Below, one piece after another: positions 9,524 to 17,678 of a DNA stretch of 64,000 nt. Source of the stretch: Rhizobium sp. P38BS-XIX (GTDB lineage: Bacteria > Pseudomonadota > Alphaproteobacteria > Rhizobiales > Rhizobiaceae); assembly GCF_012641435.1 (NCBI RefSeq), contig NZ_JABAIJ010000001.1, forward strand, positions 1-64,000. Direction: 5' to 3'. The first letter of the stretch is position 1. Each line of letters opens with the position of its first letter. The notes beneath the pieces were generated by a model. The model worked only from the letters and a program-made list of their open reading frames with translations. It made no database searches and was not told the origin of the DNA. A program made the position numbers and the translations under genes.

Positions 9524-10783
9524 ATGGCGTCGGCACTTCTTTCTCTCGTTAAGAAACTCATCCGTAAAGGCTCCCTCAAACTGACGCTCGCTTCCGGCGA
9601 GACGCACACGATCGGCGATGGCTCCGGCGAAACGATCGTGGCGCGTATTGCCGACCAGCAGGCGGAAGACGCGATTGCGCGCGATCCGACCCTGAAGCTC
9701 GGCGAAATGTACATGGAGGGGCGCTTCATCCTGGAGCAGGGGGATATCTACGAATTCCTCTCGCTGGTGAAGCAGAACACGACCAACGAAATCTTTGACC
9801 TGCGCATGGCGGCACTCCTCATCGGCCGTATCGCCTGGCAGCAGATCAAGAGTCGTTCGCCGGTCAATCGCAACAAGTACAATGTTGCGCATCACTACGA
9901 TCTGTCGGCCAAGCTCTTCGATCTCTTTCTCGATGAGGACTGGCAGTATTCCTGTGCGTACTTCAATCCGCCGGGCATCAGCCTCTACGAGGCGCAAGTG
10001 GCAAAGAAGCGCCACATTGCCGCGAAGCTGCTGGTCGAGCCGGGTCAAAAGGTACTGGAAATCGGCTCCGGTTGGGGCGGCATGGCCATGTATCTCGCCG
10101 AGGCCTATCCCGGCCTCGACGTGACAGGCATCACGCTCAGCGAAGAGCAGCTGAAAGTCTCACGCGAGCGGGCGGCCAAGCGCGGCCTTTCGGATCGCGT
10201 CCGTTTCGAGCTGCAGGACTATCGCTATATGACCGGTCGGAAGTTTGACCGTATCGTTTCCGTCGGCATGTTCGAGCATGTCGGCATCGGCGATTACGGC
10301 AAGTTCTTCCGCAAGGTGTCGGAGCTGCTTGACGATAACGGCGTCATGCTGCTGCATTCGATCGCGCGTCCGAAGCCAAGCTTTGCAACCAACGCCTTCA
10401 TCGAGAAGTACATCTTCCCGGGCGGATATATTCCGTCGATCGGCGAAACCACGCCGCCGCTGGAAAAGGCCGGCTTGCTCACCAGGGACGTCGAAACCCT
10501 GCCGATGCATTATGCCTACACGCTGCGGCATTGGCGCAATCGCTTCGTCGCGCGCAAGGCCGAGGCAGTCGCACTTTACGACGAGAAGTTCTTCCGCATG
10601 TGGGAGTTCTATCTGGCCGGATCGGAAATGGGCTTCCGCTGGGATGAGCTGTTCATCATGCAGCTGCAGATCACGAAGAACCAGTTCGCAGTTCCGGACA
10701 ATCGCAACTACATCGGTGAGCGCGAGGCGCTGCTGAAGGAGTTCGAGGCGACGCGCGCGCCGCTGGAAAAGATAACGTTCTGA
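9524..10783 (+). CDS. cfa: Cyclopropane-fatty-acyl-phospholipid synthase family protein
   Basis: A 419-residue SAM-dependent methyltransferase that would add a methylene across the double bond of unsaturated phospholipid acyl chains at the inner membrane. The N-terminal third is the family's lipid-interaction region. The catalytic part contains KYNVAHHYDLSAKLFDLFLD and YSCAYFNPPG, the SAM-binding loop VLEIGSGWGGMAMYLAE (near residue 180), and C-terminal FYLAGSEMGFRW. The length is close to the bacterial Cfa range. The 145-base upstream gap carries an inverted repeat near the tex end and a repeated ATGTCATGTCAT sequence just before the start. Rhizobia often have several Cfa paralogs, so which one this is cannot be decided here. 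Confidence 0.93.
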   Translation: MASALLSLVKKLIRKGSLKLTLASGETHTIGDGSGETIVARIADQQAEDAIARDPTLKLGEMYMEGRFILEQGDIYEFLSLVKQNTTNEIFDLRMAALLIGRIAWQQIKSRSPVNRNKYNVAHHYDLSAKLFDLFLDEDWQYSCAYFNPPGISLYEAQVAKKRHIAAKLLVEPGQKVLEIGSGWGGMAMYLAEAYPGLDVTGITLSEEQLKVSRERAAKRGLSDRVRFELQDYRYMTGRKFDRIVSVGMFEHVGIGDYGKFFRKVSELLDDNGVMLLHSIARPKPSFATNAFIEKYIFPGGYIPSIGETTPPLEKAGLLTRDVETLPMHYAYTLRHWRNRFVARKAEAVALYDEKFFRMWEFYLAGSEMGFRWDELFIMQLQITKNQFAVPDNRNYIGEREALLKEFEATRAPLEKITF

Positions 10784-10802
10784 ACGTCAGCCATATCGCT
10801 TT

Positions 10803-10848
10803 CGAAAACGCCAGACCTGGGAAAACCATGGTCCGGCGTTTTCGTTTA
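10803..10848 (+). terminator. Rho-independent terminator after cfa
   Basis: A 15-bp stem with a single mismatch (10803-10817 with 10830-10844, outer arm CGAAAACGCC/GGCGTTTTCG) encloses a 12-base loop and leads into TTTATG. It begins 19 bases after the cfa stop codon. Confidence 0.8.
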
Positions 10849-10966
10849 TGATCCGCGGATGGGGACCTGTGCTGGAGCCATTCCGTCCTTCTTTAAATCG
10901 CAAAGCGTCTCATTCCCGTATTACGTAACTCCAGATGGAAACGCTGTGCGCTTTACAGCGGCTGCT

Positions 10967-11401
10967 TTATCTGCCGACGCGGACGACGAAGGTTCCGTCC
11001 TGCACGGTGCCATCGGTGTGTAAACCCGTAAGGCGCACGGTGAACTGGTCGGTGCCGGAGAAGCCGGGGTTCGGCGTGTAGGAAATGATGTTCCCCTGGA
11101 CGGATTTGCCTGAGCAAATATAGGCAGGGCTGTCCTTGGAAAACTTTGCCGCGACCGGACCGTGCTCGATATCGATCTTACCATGGGCCGGTGGCTTGAC
11201 GACGCCTGTGTAGGGAAATCCCGCAAAGGTGCAATCCTGCTTTACAAGAGAAGCGCTTGTAATCTTCGTTTTCTTTCCGGCCGGAACCTGACGCGAAAAG
11301 CTGCTTTGCTTCGCACCTCCGATCGGAGCGCTGACGCAGCTGGAAAGCGCCGTTGCGGCGCCAAGCAGTAAACCCATGGAAATCAGGGATATGGTCTTCA
11401 T
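10967..11401 (-). CDS. Predicted lipoprotein with Ig-like C-terminal half, function unknown
   Basis: A 144-residue protein with a type II signal peptide: hydrophobic segment then the lipobox LSSC, with the lipidated cysteine at about residue 22. The mature part has a pair of cysteines (QDCTF and YICSG) and a C-terminal segment, ISYTPNPGFSGTDQFTVRL, that resembles the end of cadherin/Ig-like bacterial repeat domains. It would sit on the periplasmic face of a membrane. I do not recognise a named family. It is isolated, with cfa convergent downstream and a MipA-like gene divergent upstream. Confidence 0.75.
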   Translation of the reverse strand: MKTISLISMGLLLGAATALSSCVSAPIGGAKQSSFSRQVPAGKKTKITSASLVKQDCTFAGFPYTGVVKPPAHGKIDIEHGPVAAKFSKDSPAYICSGKSVQGNIISYTPNPGFSGTDQFTVRLTGLHTDGTVQDGTFVVRVGR

Positions 11402-11668
11402 TCGGTTCTCGTTTTGAAAAATGGGGGCTGCGCAATGGCCGGGTGAGATGATCGCTCGCCATTACCTATGATTGAGTAGCCTAAGTCATAATTAAATCAC
11501 CGCGACAGATTGGCGCATGTCGCCCGCAACAACCGCGCAACCGGAATTTGGCCTGCGCATGAATTCGACGCCTTGTGGTTAAGAGAGCGGTAACGCGATC
11601 CGCATAATTTGAAGCAACTCTGGGGCCGCGTGTATGGCCCTTTGTATTGCGTATCATGGAGTTGCATT

Positions 11669-12478
11669 GTGTTTGCCAAGTCGCGTCTTTTCCTTATCCT
11701 CGGCCTTTCCGTTGCTTATGCGGGCGTTGCCCATGCCGGTGACGGCCAACATCTCTGGTCGGGCGATTGGTACTTAAGCGTCGGCGCGGCCGGTTTCTCC
11801 GCTCCGAAGTTCGAGGGTGGCAAGCATAACAAGCTGCAATGGTCGCCGCTGGTCTCCATCGGCCGGCAAGGCCCCGGTCCGCGGTTTTCCTCGCGCAATG
11901 ACAACCCGTCCTTTGCCTTCATCGAGAGCGATGCGTTCCGCGTCGGTATCGTCGGCAAGTTCGTGCCGAGCCGCGATAGCGGTGATGGTCGTGAGCTGAA
12001 AGGGTTGAAGAAGGTCAAGTGGGGTCTGGAAGCCGGTGGCTTCGCCGAAGCCTATCCGACGGATTGGCTGCGTGCCCGCATCGAGGTGCGCCAGGGCATC
12101 CGGGCTCATAGCGGCCTCGTTGCCGACGCCGCCGTCGACGCCTTCACCGATATCACGCCTGAGCTGCGTGCATCCGCCGGCCCGCGCATGACGCTGGCCA
12201 GCAACGATTATATGAACACGTATTACGGTGTGAACGCGCGTGAATCGGCCGCATCCGGCCTCAGCCGCTATAGCCCCGGCGGCGGCGTGAAGTCCGTCGG
12301 CTTTGGCGGCGCGTTGACCTGGAAGGCCTCGCAGAACTGGACCACCAGCACGTTCCTCGAGTACACCCGGCTCACCGGACCCGCGGCCGATAGCAGCCTC
12401 GTTCGCGAACGTGGCGATCGCAATCAGCTGCTGATCGGCGTCTCCGCCAGCTACAAGTTCAATTTCACGATGAACTGA
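11669..12478 (+). CDS. MipA/OmpV family outer membrane protein
   Basis: A 269-residue protein with a Sec signal peptide (cleavage after AGVAHA) and an amphipathic beta-strand pattern ending KFNFTMN, typical of beta-barrels. The segment SPLVSIGRQGPGPRFSSRND and the spacing of aromatic residues fit the MipA/OmpV family, which scaffolds murein enzymes or acts as a channel. I chose the GTG at 11669, because GGAG lies 7 bases upstream and a clean signal peptide begins immediately. The longer frame, which would begin with TTG at 11609, has no such peptide. ubiA starts 62 bases after it. Confidence 0.85.
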   Translation: MFAKSRLFLILGLSVAYAGVAHAGDGQHLWSGDWYLSVGAAGFSAPKFEGGKHNKLQWSPLVSIGRQGPGPRFSSRNDNPSFAFIESDAFRVGIVGKFVPSRDSGDGRELKGLKKVKWGLEAGGFAEAYPTDWLRARIEVRQGIRAHSGLVADAAVDAFTDITPELRASAGPRMTLASNDYMNTYYGVNARESAASGLSRYSPGGGVKSVGFGGALTWKASQNWTTSTFLEYTRLTGPAADSSLVRERGDRNQLLIGVSASYKFNFTMN

Positions 12479-12540
12479 AATGAGCGGGGCGATCGCCCCG
12501 CCGCTTGACCTGCCCTGCCGGATATCACTACTACTCGCCT

Positions 12541-13503
12541 ATGCAAAACACAGGCGACATCAACGGGCGCGTCGTCGACGCGCCATCCGGCAACTGGGTC
12601 TATCGTGTCCTGCCTCCGGCACTCTGGCCTTATGCGCAGCTCGCGCGCTGGGACAGGCCGATCGGCTGGCAACTGTTGATGTGGCCGTGCTTCTGGTCGG
12701 TCGCGCTCGCCGCTAATGCCTCGATATCCATGGGGCAGGGGTCGCCAGGCTTTGTGGTGATCTATCATCTGATCCTGTATTTCGTCGGCGCGGTCGCCAT
12801 GCGCGGCGCCGGCTGCACCTATAACGATCTGGTCGATCATCAGATCGATATGTCTGTGGCTCGAACCCGCTCGCGCCCGCTGCCGTCAGGCCGGGTAACG
12901 CGCAGCCAGGCCAAGGTCTTCATTGCGCTGCAGGCTCTGCTCGGTCTGCTCGTGCTGCTGCAGTTCAACTGGTTTTCGGTTGTTCTCGGCGTCCTGTCGC
13001 TTGCCATCGTCGCGCTTTATCCCTTTGCGAAGCGCTTTACCGACTGGCCGCAGTTCTTCCTCGGTCTGGCCTTCTCCTGGGGTGCGCTGATGGGCTGGGC
13101 TGGGCTGTTCGGAAGCCTGTCGTTCGCAGCGATCATCCTATACGCCGCCGCGATCCTCTGGACGATCGGCTATGATACGATCTATGCCCATCAGGACAAG
13201 GAAGACGACGAACTGATCGGCGTTCGCTCGACGGCGCGGCTGTTTGGCGATCAGACACGTCTCTGGCTGATCGGTCTTTATGGCGCAACGCTTTTCCTGA
13301 TGCTCATTGCCTTCGCGCTGGCCGGCGCCGGATGGCTCTCTTACATCGGCCTGATCGCCGCCGGCGGCATGTTTGCCTATCAGATCGCCGTGCTCGACAT
13401 TAACGACGGCGAGCAGTGCCTGGCATTGTTCAAATCGAACAATCGAGTCGGACTGATCATCTTCGTCGGCTTGTTTGCATCGTTCCTGTTTTTGGTGCGC
13501 TGA
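12541..13503 (+). CDS. ubiA: 4-hydroxybenzoate polyprenyltransferase
   Basis: A 320-residue integral membrane prenyltransferase that attaches the polyprenyl tail to 4-hydroxybenzoate in ubiquinone synthesis. It has about eight to nine hydrophobic helices. The first Asp-rich motif, NDLVDHQIDMSVARTRSRP (from about residue 95), binds the diphosphate through Mg2+, and the second, YDTIYAHQDKEDD, is near residue 210. The ATG at 12541 gives the normal length; an ATG-less upstream extension of 12 residues is possible but not supported. The GNAT gene follows after 41 bases on the same strand. Confidence 0.95.
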   Translation: MQNTGDINGRVVDAPSGNWVYRVLPPALWPYAQLARWDRPIGWQLLMWPCFWSVALAANASISMGQGSPGFVVIYHLILYFVGAVAMRGAGCTYNDLVDHQIDMSVARTRSRPLPSGRVTRSQAKVFIALQALLGLLVLLQFNWFSVVLGVLSLAIVALYPFAKRFTDWPQFFLGLAFSWGALMGWAGLFGSLSFAAIILYAAAILWTIGYDTIYAHQDKEDDELIGVRSTARLFGDQTRLWLIGLYGATLFLMLIAFALAGAGWLSYIGLIAAGGMFAYQIAVLDINDGEQCLALFKSNNRVGLIIFVGLFASFLFLVR

Positions 13504-13544
13504 CCGGAGCGGCAAGCCGCGCCCAATTCCGAAGGAGGGGCGTC

Positions 13545-14000
13545 ATGGCATGTAAGATTCGTCCGGCTGTCGAGGCCGACGCCGAAGCAATCAGCGGCGT
13601 GATCCTTGCCACGCTTCGCGAAAGCAATGCCAAGGACTATTCTGCTGGCATCATCGACCGCGTTGCCCGGAGTTTCAGTCCGATCGGAGTGCGCAAGCTC
13701 CTGAGCAGCCGAACGGTTTTCGTCGCGGTTGACGACGGAATTGTCGTCGGCACCGCCGGCCTGGAAGGCTCGGTCGTGCGCACGATGTTCGTCTCTCCCT
13801 CGATGCAACGACGTGGGGTTGGTGCCCAGCTGATGGAAGCAATTGAACAAGCTGCCATCGCCCGTGGGATTGTCACGCTGTCCGTACCCTCATTGATGAC
13901 CGCGCAGGGCTTTTACGAACGGCTCGGTTTCCATGCCGTCGGTGAGCACTTTCATGGCGAAGAGCGAACGATCCTCATGGAGCGTTTGCTGCGCTCATAA
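13545..14000 (+). CDS. GNAT family N-acetyltransferase
   Basis: A 151-residue single-domain GNAT protein. The acetyl-CoA-binding loop RRGVGAQLMEAIEQAA (about residues 87-102) follows the beta4 strand VRTMFVSPSMQ, and the GFYERLGFHAVGEHF segment near 123-137 is the usual C-terminal GNAT motif. The acceptor substrate cannot be told from sequence. The start at 13545 has a strong Shine-Dalgarno, GGAGGGG. It probably shares a transcript with ubiA. Confidence 0.9.
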   Translation: MACKIRPAVEADAEAISGVILATLRESNAKDYSAGIIDRVARSFSPIGVRKLLSSRTVFVAVDDGIVVGTAGLEGSVVRTMFVSPSMQRRGVGAQLMEAIEQAAIARGIVTLSVPSLMTAQGFYERLGFHAVGEHFHGEERTILMERLLRS

Positions 14001-14068
14001 CGATTTCGGCCGCGGAATTGGATATCCCACGGCCGAATTGCGTATCATCGGGCTGTAATATGGATGCC

Positions 14069-14635
14069 CTAGCGGCGCGCGATGATCTCGCGGCCCTGGA
14101 TCTTCATCTTCACGCCCAGCTTGCCGGTCGAGCGGCGCACGAGGAAGCGCGGACGGCGATCGGCGAAGTAGGAGTGGCGACGACGCGGCTGGCTGTCGTT
14201 CGCACGGACGCCGCCGAGATGCTCTTCCAGCGGACGGGCAACGCCGTCGGCTTCGATCATGAGCATCGGAATGCGGAAGGCTTCCGACCAGGAGCGCCAG
14301 TCGGCGGCGATGTCGCTGAGGTCGTGAGCGACGAGAAGAGGAATGCAAAGATCCGGATCGGAGTGATGAAGCTCCAGCGTCACGGTGACCTCACCGTCGC
14401 CATGGTCGATGGCGCGAGCGGCGACACCCATGAAGGCCCGCTTCGGGAGGGCCACGGACAGCGGCAGGCCGCTGGATGGCAGGATCTTGCGCAGGACGGC
14501 GCCGCGCTCGTCTATCGTGATGGTAACGTCGCCTTCGGCACCCCGCATGGCATAGCTGACCTGCTGCGGAAAGCGCGAGGGGTCAAGTCGCAGTGTGGTT
14601 CCAGCCCAATCGGGCTTCAGGACGGTATTTGTCAT
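14069..14635 (-). CDS. DUF6101 family protein
   Basis: A 188-residue soluble protein resembling the DUF6101 family, which is conserved in rhizobia and has no known role. The middle is beta-rich, and the C-terminal 60 residues are strongly basic (RRRHSYFADRRPRFLVRR), suggesting nucleic-acid or membrane-surface contact. No catalytic motif is visible. It converges with the GNAT gene and is divergent from the DUF1217 gene. It appears monocistronic. Confidence 0.7.
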   Translation of the reverse strand: MTNTVLKPDWAGTTLRLDPSRFPQQVSYAMRGAEGDVTITIDERGAVLRKILPSSGLPLSVALPKRAFMGVAARAIDHGDGEVTVTLELHHSDPDLCIPLLVAHDLSDIAADWRSWSEAFRIPMLMIEADGVARPLEEHLGGVRANDSQPRRRHSYFADRRPRFLVRRSTGKLGVKMKIQGREIIARR

Positions 14636-14953
14636 CGATTCTCTACCCTTGCTTTACCTGAGAGCCGTTTTTTCCGGTCTTCTCTCGGAGAACTTTTGTC
14701 CTCTCGTTGTAGGGCAGATTAGGCGCCGTCCCTTCCAGACAGCTTAAAAATCGAGGTTAAGAAAACTTTGCCTCATCAAATGGTTAGCAAAGTCGAATGC
14801 ATCAGGGTTTCCATAAAGTGAACACACGGCAGGGGAGTCGTTTCACTATAGTGCACGCATAGGGAGAGTGCATGTAAGTCTCGGGTAAGGTTTGTATGAA
14901 ATAATGTCAGCTAGATTCGCCCCCTATATTAGAGATCTATTGGGATTCTGCTG
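14636..14953. other. Intergenic region upstream of DUF6101 and DUF1217 genes
   Basis: This 318-base divergent promoter region contains no convincing open frame. A 10-bp perfect palindrome, CACTATAGTG, lies at 14844-14853, about 100 bases before the DUF1217 start, and a CTATATTAGA sequence at about 14932 could serve as a -10 element. No recognisable RNA gene is present. Confidence 0.5.
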
Positions 14954-17461
14954 ATGATTTCCACCTATCTTGGTTATACGATCGCAACCAGAGATATGTC
15001 GACCTCTCTCAATCAGGTGGCGTCACAGGCGCAAAACAAGCGCCAGATCGACTATTACAATGCCAATATCGGCAAAGTAACCAACGCCGACGACTTCGTG
15101 AATGACTATCAGCTATACAGTTATGCCATGGAAGCCTACGGGCTCTCCGACATGACGTATGCCAAGGCGTTTATGAAACAGGTGCTGACCAGCGACCTCA
15201 GCGACTCCAACAGTTTCGCGAATAAGCTGAGCGATCCGCGCTACAAGGAGTTTGCCGCTGCGTTCAATTTCGGCACGGGCGGCACGAATACGGCCCAATC
15301 CAGCACGCAGGAAGACGATCTCATCGGGCTTTATCAGCAGTCGTTTACAAATGAAGAGACGTCCGCGGCCACCGAGACAAGCTATTACACGCAGAACATC
15401 AGCTCCGTTAAGACGGTCGATGACCTGCTCGGCAACAGCAGGCTGAAGAATTACGTTCTCCAGGCCTATGGCATCGATCCGACCTACGCCTCGAATTCGA
15501 TCCTGAAGCAGATGCTGACCAGCGATCCGAACGATCCCAACAGCTTTGTCAATCAGAATGGCAGCGCTGCCGACAAGGCTCTTGTCGCGGAATTCAATTT
15601 CAACGCCGACGGCACGGTCAAGGCTTCGACGCCGGACAGCGATAACGCCTATTATCAGGCAACGATCGGAACGATCACCTCGGTCGATCAGCTGACCTCG
15701 AATGCACGGCTGTTTCAGTACGTAAAAACCGCCTACAATATTCCCGCCTACATCACGGCCGATCAGTTCAACAATTCGGCGATGAGCGCCACCACGGCGG
15801 CCTCGAATGGGCTGACCAGCGTGATGGCGCAATTCAATTTCAAGAACGACGGAACAGTTGCCTCCGGCTCGCAGGCACAGACGTCGGATCAGGCGAATGC
15901 GACAACGGCTGCCTACACCGCCAACTATCCCGGCGGCCCGCAGACGCTCGGCCAGAAGGCCGATGTGATGAGCGCCTATAACTCAACCGTGCCTTCGTTC
16001 ATCACGACTGTCGGGGCGGCCGACAACGATCTCTATTACAAGGATCATATCGGCTCGATCACCTCGGTCGACCAGCTGACCTCGGATCCACGGCTCTACG
16101 ACTATATCAAGACGGCCTACGGCATCGATCCAACCACGCCGGCCATCGTTTTCAAGAATGCCTTTGCCGACCCTTCGACCGCCGCCATCTTCGGCCTGAC
16201 GAATGTCGTATCGCAGTTCAATTTCCAGTCGGACGGCACGCTTGCCTCCGGCCAGACGGCGCAGTCCCAGGACGCCACCAATGCCGCGTCCAAGGCCTAC
16301 ATGACCAATTATCTGACCTCGCAGTCGAACATGACGAGCGATGCGGTCAACAATTACAAGAACCGGCTCGCCGACGTGAAGACCATCAAGGATTTCTTCG
16401 CGAGCAATAAGTCCGACAGCGATGTTTCCAACGACAACGCGCCGGAGCTTTATCAGATGGCGCTGCGCGCCTACGGCATCGGCGAGAACGAGGTCACGAA
16501 GACGCAGCTGACAAAGATGCTCGAAAGCGATCCCTACGATCCGAAGAGCTACGTCAATTCGCTCAACGATCCCCGGTTTACCGCGCTTGTCAAAGCCTTC
16601 AATTTCGACAGCAAGGGCAATCTGACGCCGCCGGTCCAGGCTTTGTCGTCGGCGCAGGTGAATAGCTACATCTCGCAATATTCCAGCCGCGCGACGACCG
16701 GACTGACGGGCGCCGAGCTGACCAAGGCGACCAGCGACGCCAAGGATGCCGGCACCTATTTCGCAACCAACATCGTCAAGGTGAACAGCCTCACGGATCT
16801 GCTTGCGGACAGCAAGCTCACCAATTTCATCCTGACCGCCAACGGCATCGATCCGAAAACAGTCGATACCGCGACCCTGAAGAAGGCCTTCGCCTCCGAT
16901 CCCTCCGATTCGAAGAGCTTCATCAACACGGCCGATGGCGCCAAGTTCAAGAGCATCGTCGAGGCGTTCAATTTCGACACGAAGGGAAACCTGACCGATA
17001 GCAAGCTCGGCGTTGCGCAGAACCAGGGCGCCCTCTCGGCGACCAACGATCTCTACCTGCATCAGACGCTTGAAGATCAGGAGGGTGACACCAATCCCGG
17101 CGTCCGCCTCGCGCTCTATTTCCAGCGCAAGGCGCCTGACATCAATTCGATCTATGACATCATGGGCGATGCGGCGCTGTATCAGGTGATTACCACGACC
17201 TACAGCTTGCCGAGTTCGATCTCGAATATGGATGTCGACACCCAGGCCAAAATGCTGGGCAAGTTCGTCAATGTCAGCGACCTGCAGGACCCGGATAAGG
17301 TCAACAAGCTGCTGCAGCGTTTCTCGGCGATGTACGACATCAATAACAATACGGCTGCGTCGACGTCGCCGGCTCTGTCGATTCTGACCGGCTCCTCTTC
17401 AGGCGCCGGCATCAGCGCCGATACCCTGCTGTCGATCGCACAGCTGTCGCCGTCGCGATAA
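14954..17461 (+). CDS. DUF1217 repeat protein
   Basis: An 835-residue protein built from repeats of a roughly 75-90-residue module. Each unit starts with an aromatic pair and N/G-I (YYNANIGKV, YYTQNISSV, YYQATIGTI, YYKDHIGSI) followed by a T/S-hydrophobic-D segment. It then has an L..Y/F-hydrophobic-AYGI helix and closes with (A/E/Q)FNF plus D/N-G. Units begin near residues 32, 143, 232, 360, 466 and 601, with a degenerate seventh near 715-800. The N-terminus MISTYLGYTIATRDM has no signal peptide. DUF1217 proteins occur in rhizobia and relatives, sometimes near flagellar genes, and their function is unknown. No flagellar gene is visible nearby. Most family members carry fewer units than this one, as far as I recall. 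Confidence 0.85.
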   Translation: MISTYLGYTIATRDMSTSLNQVASQAQNKRQIDYYNANIGKVTNADDFVNDYQLYSYAMEAYGLSDMTYAKAFMKQVLTSDLSDSNSFANKLSDPRYKEFAAAFNFGTGGTNTAQSSTQEDDLIGLYQQSFTNEETSAATETSYYTQNISSVKTVDDLLGNSRLKNYVLQAYGIDPTYASNSILKQMLTSDPNDPNSFVNQNGSAADKALVAEFNFNADGTVKASTPDSDNAYYQATIGTITSVDQLTSNARLFQYVKTAYNIPAYITADQFNNSAMSATTAASNGLTSVMAQFNFKNDGTVASGSQAQTSDQANATTAAYTANYPGGPQTLGQKADVMSAYNSTVPSFITTVGAADNDLYYKDHIGSITSVDQLTSDPRLYDYIKTAYGIDPTTPAIVFKNAFADPSTAAIFGLTNVVSQFNFQSDGTLASGQTAQSQDATNAASKAYMTNYLTSQSNMTSDAVNNYKNRLADVKTIKDFFASNKSDSDVSNDNAPELYQMALRAYGIGENEVTKTQLTKMLESDPYDPKSYVNSLNDPRFTALVKAFNFDSKGNLTPPVQALSSAQVNSYISQYSSRATTGLTGAELTKATSDAKDAGTYFATNIVKVNSLTDLLADSKLTNFILTANGIDPKTVDTATLKKAFASDPSDSKSFINTADGAKFKSIVEAFNFDTKGNLTDSKLGVAQNQGALSATNDLYLHQTLEDQEGDTNPGVRLALYFQRKAPDINSIYDIMGDAALYQVITTTYSLPSSISNMDVDTQAKMLGKFVNVSDLQDPDKVNKLLQRFSAMYDINNNTAASTSPALSILTGSSSGAGISADTLLSIAQLSPSR

Positions 17462-17678
17462 CGAACCGACAAAAAATTTAACCGGCCGCCTGGCCGCATT
17501 CACGCGCGCCAAAGCTGTTTGCGTGCGCCGGTTTGCGGAGGATTTTGCCTGTTGTAGCGGCAACACAGAGGGTGGGGAATAAGCGCTTTCGCGGGCTTCA
17601 GGAAGGAACTTATTAACCATCCTTGCCCTATCGATTTGGAAAGCCATCGGCAATATCAATGACTGGGTTGCAGGTCTC

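Noticed and set aside
11580..11596. CtrA-like site before the MipA/OmpV gene
   Set aside because: The second half reads GTAA rather than TTAA, and the distance to the start is about 75 bases with no further support.
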